DNA from: Candidatus Delongbacteria bacterium
Lineage (GTDB): Bacteria; UBA4055
Direction: 5' to 3'
NCBI GenBank assembly: GCA_016937995.1
Contig: JAFGVM010000044.1
Coordinates: forward strand, 1-18,441
Length of the DNA stretch: 18,441 nucleotides
Part shown: positions 1 through 6,551 of the stretch, piece by piece
Numbering within the stretch: the first letter of the stretch is position 1
Layout of the letters: every line of letters starts with the position of its first letter
Made by a program: the position numbers and the translations under genes
The notes under the pieces: model-generated
Told to the model about the DNA's origin: nothing
The model's database searches: none
What the model saw: only the letters and a program-made list of their open reading frames with translations

Positions 1-115
1 TAGTTTCAAGAAGTTCAAGGAGGTCTGATGATTTAAAACAGGAGCTTAGATTTACTAAGTGACTGTGAATAAATCAGTGGTCCGACGCAGAAATTCAAAG
101 AAAATAAGTAGAAAT

Positions 116-496
116 TTAGTCCTTACGTTCTTTATTGTTCTTACAACCGATACACAAAGTTGCATGAGGAACTATTTCCAGACGTTTCTTATCGATCAGG
201 TCACCACAACTTCTACAGATACCGTATGCACCGGTTTCGATCCTTCTTAGGGCTTTATCAAGATTTGAAATGAACTTACCTTCTCTCTGAGCCATATAAA
301 AATCAAGCTCACGAGCCTGATGTTCAGTACCCATTTCATCTGTATGAGTTTCTCCGGTTTGAGATACTATGGATTCAGCACCACTCTCAATACTGTGATC
401 GATTATTTCCTTGGTTTCTTCGATCTGATCAATAATGATCTTCTTGAACTTCTCCAGTTCTCTTTTTGTGTAGCTTTTTTTGATCTTCGTTGCCAT
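116..496 (-). CDS. TraR/DksA-family zinc-finger protein
   Basis: A 126-residue protein of the DksA/TraR family. These proteins reach into the secondary channel of RNA polymerase or act as small zinc-finger regulators. Residues 8-85 are charged and helical, as expected for the coiled coil. The C-terminal four-cysteine zinc finger is complete: C94, C97, C115 and C118, with the family signature YGICRSCG before it. The acidic tip motif of true DksA (DxxDxA) is not evident, so a direct ppGpp/DksA role should not be assumed. The gene lies 33 bp after ileS on the same strand and is probably co-transcribed with it. Its ribosome binding site is weak (AAGG about 8 bases before ATG). In other bacteria a TraR-like gene often follows ileS and precedes lspA, but I see no lspA start in the 115 bases left of this gene. 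Confidence 0.9.
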   Translation of the reverse strand: MATKIKKSYTKRELEKFKKIIIDQIEETKEIIDHSIESGAESIVSQTGETHTDEMGTEHQARELDFYMAQREGKFISNLDKALRRIETGAYGICRSCGDLIDKKRLEIVPHATLCIGCKNNKERKD

Positions 497-529
497 AATG
501 ATACCTTATTATTTTAAGTTCAATAACTT

Positions 530-3500
530 TTAAACCTTTTCCACTGTAAAATAGCACTGATGTCCGTTTATGTCCATTTCAACACCTGAATTGATCACTG
601 AGTCATCTTTCACTATTTCGACTGAAAGAGTTTCATTTGATATGTATTCTGTCTGAGATAATATTGCTTTCGTCAATTCTTCATCTGATGAGAATTTAAC
701 CGTTATTCTGTCTGAAATCTCAAATCCGCTGTCTTTTCTCAGATTTTGTAATCTGTTTATTATCTCTCTTGCATGACCTTCTGATAATAGCTCAGGAGTT
801 ATACGTGTATCAAGAGAAACTGTTATATCCCCTTCTGAAGCTGAGAACACACCTTCTTTCTGGTTGTGCTGTATAAATAAATCTTCCAGAACTATTTCTT
901 CGTCAAGCAGTTTAACGCTACCGCCCTTTTCTATTACTCTAATGTCCTCTACAGTAAGTTTTGAGATCAGTGCTGCTATATCCTTAACTTTATTTCCATA
1001 TTTCTTACCGATAACTCTGAAGTTCGCTTTAGTGGTTATTTCTACGAGCTCATCTTCTTTTTCTGTTATGAATACTTCTTTTATATTTAGTTCTTCAAGT
1101 ATCAGGTCTTTCATTTCTTCAACCGCTTTCTTGGTTACATCTCTATTTGCCACGACAGTTATTGATTGAAGAGCCTGTCTTATTTTTATATTTTTGTCAT
1201 TTCGAAGAATTCTTCCGAGTTTTACGACAGTTTGAACAAAAGCCATTTCCTCTTCAAGTTCAGTATTTATGAAACTCTCGTCAACTTCAGGGAAATCACA
1301 TAAATGGACCGATTCTTTTGAATTCGGGAAAACAGACAGCTCGAGGTTCTGGTATATTTCTTCAGCCACGAATGGCATTACTGGTGCTATCAGCTTTGTC
1401 AATATTGAAAGTACTTCATAAAGCGTTTCGTATGCATTGTATTTATCTGTATCATTCTCGCTTTTCCAGAATCTTCTCTTTGATCTCCTTATATACCAGT
1501 TCGTTAGGGAATCTATAAAATCGACCATAGCCGGAAGAACGTTGTATAACTTGTAAGCTGACATTTGCTCATTGACTTCTTTAGTTAAACTTTGAAGTGA
1601 TGACATTATCCATTTATCCAGCTTATTTGTAAGGTCCTCAGCTTTAAAGAATGAATTATTCGGGGTCCAGTTGTCAATTTTAGCATATGGTATCAGAAAG
1701 CTGTAGCTGTTCCATAAAGGAAGCATTACTTTTTTTATAACATCAAGTATTCCTGCTTCACTAAATCTCAGGTTCTCTGCTCTTACTGCAGGAGAATTTA
1801 TCAGATACATTCTCATTGCATCAGCACCGTATTTATCCATTACTTCAGTAACCGGTGGATAATTCTTCTTGGATTTAGACATTTTACTGCCGTCTTCGGC
1901 CAGAACAGTACCATTCACTATTACGTTCATGAAAGCAGGCTTGTTGAATAAAGCTGTGGATATTACAAGAAGCTTATTGAACCATCCTCTTGTTTGATCG
2001 ATACCTTCAGCTATAAAATCACATGGAAAGTTCTCATCGAACCTTTCTTTATCTTCAAATGGATAATGATTCTGGGCATATGGCATTGATCCTGATTCGA
2101 ACCAGCAGTCAAGAACTTCAGGTATCCTGTGCATTGTACCACCGCAGGAACACTTCATTGTCATTTCGTCAACAAAATGCTTGTGGATATCTGTTATTTC
2201 TGAAAGACCGGTCCTTTTTTTCAGTTCTTCAACCGACCCGATACATTCCCTTTCCTCGCAATCATCACATATCCATACCGGTAGTGGTGCTCCCCAGTAT
2301 CTGCTTCTGGATATATGCCAATCAGGCATTTGCTCCAACAATTTACCGAATCTGCCTTCTTTTATATTTTCAGGTACCCAGTTTATCTGATCATTGTTTT
2401 TCAGCATATCCTTTATAATGGTCTTAACTTCCATGACCCAGCTGTCTGTAGCCTTCTGTAATAACGGAGTATCACATCTCCAGCAATGAGGATAGCTGTG
2501 CTGGATGGTTTCGTGTTTTATCATTTTTCCGGATGCTTTAAGGTCTTTTATTATGACTTTATCCGCATCCTTTATATACATTCCCTCATAATCGGGAACT
2601 TCACTGTTGAACTTACCCATATCATCCACAGGATTAAGAACAGGTATATTGAATTTTTTACCTACCTCAAAATCCTCCATTCCGAAAGCCGGTGCCTGAT
2701 GAACGATCCCTGTTCCATCTTCTGTTGAAACATAGTCAGCTTCTATCACAGTATGTATAAATTCATCCTGCTCTTTGTAATAATCGAAAAGTGGTTCATA
2801 TCTTAAACCGACAAGATCAGAACCTTTAACCTCTTTAACTATTTCGTATTCTTCTTCAGATTTATAATACACTGAAAGTCTGTTCTTAGCGAAAACATAT
2901 ACTTTTTCATTATTAACAGGCTTTACAAAACAATAATCAATTTCATTATTCACTGCTAAAGCAGCATTTGAAGGCAATGTCCACGGAGTCGTGGTCCACG
3001 CTGTAAGATAAAGTTGTTCCTCTCCTTTCACCTTGAACACGACCGTAACTGCAGGATCCTGTACATCCTTGTAACCCTGAGTTGATTCATGATTTGATAG
3101 CGGAGTTGAACATCTTGGGCAGAATGGATTTACCCTGTAGCCTTTTTTTATAAGGTCTTTATCCCATATCTGCTTAAATACCCACCAGACAGATTCCATG
3201 TATTCTATATCCATGGTCTTATAATCGTTCACAAAATCGACCCATCTGCCTGTTCTGTCAATTATCGTTTCCCACTCGTTCACATATTTTAAAACTATGC
3301 TTCTACAGGATTCGTTGAATTTATCAACCCCCATATCCTCTATATCTTTCTTGGATTCAAAATTAAGCTCTTTTTCAACTTCATACTCCACAGGAAGTCC
3401 ATGACAATCCCATCCGAATCTACGTGAAACATACTTACCTTTCATTGTCCAGTATCTCGGCATCACATCCTTCAATGTTCCCCCAACAAGATGACCATAA

Positions 3501-3664
3501 TGAGGTAATCCTGTTGCGAACGGAGGGCCATCGTAGAATACGTACTCTTTCTGACCTTTTCTTTGATCCATTGATTTCTTAAAAGTATTATTTTTCTTCC
3601 AGAATTTTAGAGTTTCCTCTTCCATTTTAGGAAAATTTATTTTTGGATCTACATCTTTAAACAT
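530..3664 (-). CDS. ileS: Isoleucyl-tRNA synthetase, eukaryote-like type 2
   Basis: A full-length class I aminoacyl-tRNA synthetase of 1044 residues that charges tRNA-Ile in the cytoplasm. The ATP-binding HIGH motif appears as HYGH at residues 55-58 inside PPFATGLPHYGHL. KMSKS is at 594-598 (DGSKMSKS). The CP1 editing domain shows the threonine-rich TAWTTTPWTLPSN (221-233) and GTGIVHQAPAFG (317-328). Cysteine pairs near 182-185, 394-397 and 466-469 could bind zinc. The HYGH form and the flanking GTLKD match the eukaryote/archaeal-like IleRS2 branch rather than the common bacterial form (typically HIGH within PPYANGDIHIGH). By family knowledge, IleRS2 enzymes often resist mupirocin. A GAAGG ribosome binding site lies about 10 bases before ATG. 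The gene follows the exported protein at 3683-4336 by 18 bp. Confidence 0.97.
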   Translation of the reverse strand: MFKDVDPKINFPKMEEETLKFWKKNNTFKKSMDQRKGQKEYVFYDGPPFATGLPHYGHLVGGTLKDVMPRYWTMKGKYVSRRFGWDCHGLPVEYEVEKELNFESKKDIEDMGVDKFNESCRSIVLKYVNEWETIIDRTGRWVDFVNDYKTMDIEYMESVWWVFKQIWDKDLIKKGYRVNPFCPRCSTPLSNHESTQGYKDVQDPAVTVVFKVKGEEQLYLTAWTTTPWTLPSNAALAVNNEIDYCFVKPVNNEKVYVFAKNRLSVYYKSEEEYEIVKEVKGSDLVGLRYEPLFDYYKEQDEFIHTVIEADYVSTEDGTGIVHQAPAFGMEDFEVGKKFNIPVLNPVDDMGKFNSEVPDYEGMYIKDADKVIIKDLKASGKMIKHETIQHSYPHCWRCDTPLLQKATDSWVMEVKTIIKDMLKNNDQINWVPENIKEGRFGKLLEQMPDWHISRSRYWGAPLPVWICDDCEERECIGSVEELKKRTGLSEITDIHKHFVDEMTMKCSCGGTMHRIPEVLDCWFESGSMPYAQNHYPFEDKERFDENFPCDFIAEGIDQTRGWFNKLLVISTALFNKPAFMNVIVNGTVLAEDGSKMSKSKKNYPPVTEVMDKYGADAMRMYLINSPAVRAENLRFSEAGILDVIKKVMLPLWNSYSFLIPYAKIDNWTPNNSFFKAEDLTNKLDKWIMSSLQSLTKEVNEQMSAYKLYNVLPAMVDFIDSLTNWYIRRSKRRFWKSENDTDKYNAYETLYEVLSILTKLIAPVMPFVAEEIYQNLELSVFPNSKESVHLCDFPEVDESFINTELEEEMAFVQTVVKLGRILRNDKNIKIRQALQSITVVANRDVTKKAVEEMKDLILEELNIKEVFITEKEDELVEITTKANFRVIGKKYGNKVKDIAALISKLTVEDIRVIEKGGSVKLLDEEIVLEDLFIQHNQKEGVFSASEGDITVSLDTRITPELLSEGHAREIINRLQNLRKDSGFEISDRITVKFSSDEELTKAILSQTEYISNETLSVEIVKDDSVINSGVEMDINGHQCYFTVEKV

Positions 3665-3682
3665 TTTATATTTACCTTCAAT

Positions 3683-4336
3683 TTATTTTTTCATTTCAGT
3701 AAAACCTTTCGGTCTTTCCAGTATTTTTTTATTTATTTTTATTTCTTTAGCTTCCAGTGTTTCTTTAATGGAAGTGATCATTCCCTGTATCCTGGCTACT
3801 TCTTTTATTACCACACCGCCTGTGTTCTTGATCTTTTCAAGCATTTTCTGAATATTCGGAGCATTTTTATTCATTTTTTCCTGCTGCTTGAAAAGCAGAT
3901 CATTCGGAAGCCCGGTATCTTTAGATATGTATAGTTCTAATTCCATCTCCATACCCATAAGTTTTACTTTACCAAGATACTTTTCAGTATTCCATTTTCC
4001 TATTTTTTCTTCTTTCCCCTGAGGGAAAATATTAAATTCCTCGAATTGAGAATCAGCGTACATTGCAACACCAGCCAATTCTTCAGCATTCTTTTCCAGA
4101 TATGTACTATCGACAAGATTGTAGAATGTATACGATGAATCATTTGTAAATTGAACACTTACCTCATCTTTCACTATGATTATATCCTCAAGAACATAAG
4201 TTTCCTGAACAAGAGTATCGTTAAGATTTGTTGTGTGATTTGGCGATATTATCAGTTGTTTGAAATAATAGTCTTTTGAAAACAATAATGCTGCTGATAA
4301 TGCAAACATTAGCAACTGTAGAGTTCTGTTGAACAT
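3683..4336 (-). CDS. Exported DUF4412-like protein
   Basis: A 217-residue protein of unknown function. The first 20 or so residues form a hydrophobic signal sequence or anchor (LLMFALSAALLFSK), so it is probably periplasmic or membrane-tethered. The middle part (about 105-145) contains KIGKWNTEKYLGKVKLMGMEM followed by LELYISKDTGLP. This resembles the DUF4412 pattern of a 'tag-modified' beta-rich periplasmic domain that ends in a W/Y-x-S-x-D-x-G-x-P turn. That assignment is by eye. The C-terminal 70 residues are lysine-rich and helical, with a possible coiled coil near 150-165. The gene sits 18 bp upstream of ileS on the same strand, so the two are likely co-transcribed. I see no link in function. 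The start is the first ATG, with GAAGG/AGG a short distance upstream. Confidence 0.7.
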   Translation of the reverse strand: MFNRTLQLLMFALSAALLFSKDYYFKQLIISPNHTTNLNDTLVQETYVLEDIIIVKDEVSVQFTNDSSYTFYNLVDSTYLEKNAEELAGVAMYADSQFEEFNIFPQGKEEKIGKWNTEKYLGKVKLMGMEMELELYISKDTGLPNDLLFKQQEKMNKNAPNIQKMLEKIKNTGGVVIKEVARIQGMITSIKETLEAKEIKINKKILERPKGFTEMKK

Positions 4337-4440
4337 ACCTATACCTTCTATAGTTTTATTAATTCTTTTATTAATGCGAAGAATATAGCGGGTAATTGCT
4401 ATAATATCAAGTACAAAATTAATTCAGGAAATGCAGTCAA

Positions 4441-4566
4441 CTAGAAATGAAATCTATCTTTTATGATCTTTGCAACTTCTTCTGCTGAAAGATCAGTGTT
4501 GTCAATTTTGATATAGTTTTCTCTTTTTATCTCACCATCTTTGGATGTCATTCTGTACTTTTCCAT
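4441..4566 (-). pseudogene. C-terminal remnant of a P-loop nucleotide-kinase-like protein
   Basis: A 41-residue open frame, starting at an ATG, that reads like the end of a cytidylate/adenylate-kinase-like protein. The stretch ENYIKIDNTDLSAEEVAKII matches the usual final strand, 'IDNT' turn and last helix of small P-loop kinases. The P-loop, lid and core are absent. The same frame can be followed a few codons upstream, to about 4578, where it hits a TGA inside the heptamer repeat that ends the neighbouring 443-residue gene. No ribosome binding site precedes the ATG. The simplest reading is a gene truncated at the repeat boundary. A tiny real ORF is possible but less likely. Confidence 0.5.
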
Positions 4567-4576
4567 ACTGTTTATA

Positions 4577-4600
4577 ACTCATCACTTACCACTTATCACT
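4577..4600 (-). repeat. Degenerate heptamer repeat, copy A
   Basis: On the minus strand this holds three successive 7-base units of the type AGTGRTN, followed by a partial unit AGTTAT. It encodes the last residues (V-I-S-G-K) and the TGA stop of the 443-residue upstream gene. It then abuts the truncated kinase fragment. It belongs to the same family as the repeats at 10874-10907 and 17953-18037. Confidence 0.65.
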
Positions 4601-5913
4601 AGTCTATTGAACCAACTCTCCTTATCCTTCCGATATTCACTCGGTGTAGCGATCTTATAATCGTAAAAAACCGTTATCTGCCCATCGTAAATAGTCACAA
4701 CAGTAGCAAAATATGACAATTTGCTCTTATTTCTTCCGGTTATTAGCTCAATAGATCTCTTTTTATCAGGTGAAATTAAGGCTTCGGCTAAAAAAGATTT
4801 TATCCTTTCAGAACATATCCTCACGTCATCCGTGATCTCTATGAACTCATCCTCTGACATTTTCTTAACATTATCATCCTTGATAATAAAATCTGTCTTT
4901 GAGAATTTGATCGTATTAATACCTTGAGTTGTCGTTAATAGATCCTTTACAAAAGATCTTAAATGGATATTTTCAGTTTTCTTTGAAACATAGCTTCTAT
5001 TTACATCTTTTTCATATATATCGGCAGTCAGTAAAATTTCATCTTTTAAAATATCATACTCAAAACCGTTCCCGCTCCCGCAGAAAAATTCTTTAACTTG
5101 AGAGATATCGGTCTGTTTTATATCTTCTGAAACGTTAGAAACTGTTAATGTGTCTGTATCGGTTTGAACAACAGCAGCCACATCACCTGTTGTTGAAGCA
5201 GTATCTGCATTTACGATATTTTTGGACTCAACTACTTTGTTGTCAGCTATAGCTGTTGAGTGATCATTTAAAGAGTAGAACCAGTGATTCTTATCTCTAT
5301 AGGAATTTTTTCCAACGAAAACTCTGTAATCCGGATATAGTGTGAATTGCTTATCAAAAACTGTCAGCTTAGTTGAAAAATATGCAACCTGGTCAATACT
5401 TTTACCCCAGATCCACTCAATTGAACTTTTTCTCTCAGAGTTTAAAACAGTTGTCTCCAATATTTTTCTCAACATATCAGTATTTTTATACTCAGGATAT
5501 TTATCTAACTCCTTGTAAGTATTGTCCGCAAGATTTACCTTACCCGACCCGTTATCAAATTGTAATTTATTTATCCTGATTATCTTTGACCTTGCAATAA
5601 TTTCACTGATCAGATCTATCAACTCATCAATGGTCAGATACTTTTTTTCTCCGAACCTGAACTTTATTCCATGCAAATAATAGAAATCAACAGGGAAAGG
5701 TTCAAATAATTGCTTACTTTCCTCAAGTTGCTCAAGAACACCGGTCAGACCCTCTTTTCCAGTATCCGATAACATTTTACCAACAAGTTCATTTACAAGT
5801 AATGAATCATTTTTTAAATCTAGCAGTCTTTCTTCTTTTGTCTTTGAAAAACAGATTAGTGCGGGTAAAAGTATGAATACTATTAAATATTTTATGGGTT
5901 CTTTTCTATTCAT
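4582..5913 (-). CDS. Exported protein with internally duplicated domain, unknown function
   Basis: A 443-residue protein I do not recognise. Residues 8-22 are a hydrophobic export signal. The cysteine at 21 (ALICFSK) could be lipidated, but the lipobox is not canonical. The mature part holds two copies of a roughly 120-residue module (about 92-216 and 318-438). Each module has an N-terminal helix, an INKLQF/INTIKF strand, a helix, the motif RKSSIEWIWG or KKRSIELITG, then a YFSTKLTVFD or YFATVVTIYD strand, and ends in YRDKNHWF or YRKDKESWF. A T/S/D-rich linker (217-275) separates the modules. No ribosome binding site is seen before the ATG. It is still the only start that keeps the signal peptide. 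The last codons and the stop come from the heptamer repeat. A periplasmic binding or scaffold role is a guess. Confidence 0.75.
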   Translation of the reverse strand: MNRKEPIKYLIVFILLPALICFSKTKEERLLDLKNDSLLVNELVGKMLSDTGKEGLTGVLEQLEESKQLFEPFPVDFYYLHGIKFRFGEKKYLTIDELIDLISEIIARSKIIRINKLQFDNGSGKVNLADNTYKELDKYPEYKNTDMLRKILETTVLNSERKSSIEWIWGKSIDQVAYFSTKLTVFDKQFTLYPDYRVFVGKNSYRDKNHWFYSLNDHSTAIADNKVVESKNIVNADTASTTGDVAAVVQTDTDTLTVSNVSEDIKQTDISQVKEFFCGSGNGFEYDILKDEILLTADIYEKDVNRSYVSKKTENIHLRSFVKDLLTTTQGINTIKFSKTDFIIKDDNVKKMSEDEFIEITDDVRICSERIKSFLAEALISPDKKRSIELITGRNKSKLSYFATVVTIYDGQITVFYDYKIATPSEYRKDKESWFNRLVISGK

Positions 5914-6022
5914 TTGAGAAAAATAATGTTTTTTGGCTATAAATGTAAGTGTAAATTAAAAATAATTGAAATAAATTGATTTTTTTTGAACTTTATTATT
6001 TTGAACAGTGTATAAGAGTTGT

Positions 6023-6088
6023 AAAAATTATTTAACTATTATTCATTACTCCTCCTCCTATTTAACTCCCTTGCAAAAGGGAGTTTTT
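6023..6088 (+). ncRNA. Candidate small RNA with anti-Shine-Dalgarno tract
   Basis: The plus strand between two minus-strand genes has a complete intrinsic terminator at 6064-6088 but no plus-strand gene before it. A possible promoter precedes it: TTGAAC at 5986-5991 and TATAAG at 6011-6016. The 19-base spacer is longer than ideal. A transcript from about 6023 would be roughly 66 nt, with an A/U-rich 5' part, an unpaired CUCCUCCUCC tract (6049-6058) and the terminator hairpin. Single-stranded CUCCU tracts are the seed of several known small RNAs that mask ribosome binding sites. Alternatively, the minus strand of the same tract (GGAGGAGGAG) is simply a purine-rich leader. Confidence 0.35.
6064..6088 (+). 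terminator. Intrinsic terminator, plus strand
   Basis: A perfect 9-bp stem, AACTCCCTT with AAGGGAGTT, closed by a GCAA (GNRA) tetraloop and followed by further T residues. On the minus strand the stem is followed only by AAA, so it works in the plus direction. No plus-strand gene lies upstream, which is the main reason to suspect a small RNA. Confidence 0.75.
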
Positions 6089-6094
6089 AATTAT

Positions 6095-6124
6095 AAAAAA
6101 AGCAGGTTATTAACCTGCTTTTTT
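6095..6124. terminator. Bidirectional intrinsic terminator
   Basis: An 8-bp stem, AGCAGGTT with AACCTGCT, and a 3-base loop, flanked by A6 on the left and T5 on the right. It therefore reads as a terminator on both strands. On the minus strand it lies directly after the stop of the HesB-like selenoprotein gene (6129). This supports the reading that the gene extends to that stop rather than ending at the internal TGA. Confidence 0.9.
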
Positions 6125-6128
6125 GTTT

Positions 6129-6440
6129 CTAACATGAACCCCCGAAGGATTCTTTCATCCTGATCGAGAAACCCGATCCGTAATATTTGTTCTCAGTATA
6201 ATCCAGCTTTGCTCCACCGTATCTACTCAAAAGTTTTTCACTCCGTGTATCTATGACAAAATCGATTTCCTCGATCTTTGTAATAATATCATCATCATGC
6301 TTTGAATCTAAGGCTATACCTAGCCTTGGACCACCTCAACCAACACCATCAATATAGACTCTTACATAAAGATCTTTATTTTCCGGTTTTGATAAAATGG
6401 AATTTACCTCTTGTAAAGCTGATTTTGTTACTTCTAACAT
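6129..6440 (-). CDS. HesB/IscA-like selenoprotein (in-frame TGA = Sec35)
   Basis: A 103-residue protein of the HesB/IscA A-type iron-sulfur carrier family, read through one in-frame TGA at 6336-6338. Translation around it gives YIDGVG-[TGA]-GGPRLGIALD. Family members usually carry the first cluster-ligand cysteine of the HesB domain at this position (GCGGP). A family of HesB-like selenoproteins with Sec here is known (TIGR01911). The frame before the TGA and the frame after it are both good HesB-like sequence, so this is not a degraded gene. Downstream conserved features include the DFVID strand, SRYGGAKLDY, the GSGFSI strand and a C-terminal GGSC, with C103 as the other likely ligand. A SECIS-like hairpin starts at the TGA. 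The gene has its own sigma-70 promoter (6476-6504) and a terminator right after the stop. The start is ATG at 6440, with TAGGT a short distance upstream. The Sec reading needs SelA, SelB, SelC and SelD elsewhere in the genome. Confidence 0.88.
6302..6338 (-). promoter_or_regulatory. Bacterial SECIS-like hairpin
   Basis: The RNA from the TGA onward folds into a hairpin. The apical stem is a perfect 7 bp, AAGGCUA with UAGCCUU (6310-6316 and 6321-6327), with the loop GGUA. The lower part can pair UGAG with UUCA (6335-6338 and 6302-6305), separated from the apical stem by an internal loop. About 15 bases separate the TGA from the apical loop. This spacing, and the GGU at the start of the loop, match what SelB needs in known bacterial SECIS elements. 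The stem lies inside coding sequence, as is usual in bacteria. Confidence 0.82.
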
Positions 6441-6475
6441 TTTTGTACCTATTGATTATTTAAAATCACAGTCCG

Positions 6476-6504
6476 AATATAGCAATATTATTAACAAAAA
6501 ACAA
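6476..6504 (-). promoter_or_regulatory. Sigma-70 promoter of the HesB-like selenoprotein gene
   Basis: On the minus strand, TTGTTT (-35, 6499-6504) and TATATT (-10, 6476-6481) are separated by exactly 17 bases. Transcription would start near 6469, giving a leader of about 29 bases. The -10 box is identical to those proposed for purL, arcC and the lol operon in this window. Confidence 0.55.
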
Positions 6505-6551
6505 ATGATAAATCATATATTTTTTTAAGTAAATTGATCCATAAATCCAAA

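Noticed and set aside
3-62. Possible 3' end of a plus-strand gene (ends LKQELRFTK-stop)
   Set aside because: Only 19 codons are visible, another frame also ends nearby (TGA at 26-28), and no motif supports either.
6051-6062. Minus-strand GGAGGAGGAG as a ribosome binding site for a gene
   Set aside because: The ATG that follows opens a frame of only four codons (MNNS-stop).
6336-6338. TGA as a sequencing error or pseudogene mutation
   Set aside because: It falls exactly on the known Cys/Sec site, a SECIS-like hairpin follows, the rest of the frame is intact, and the gene has its own promoter and terminator.
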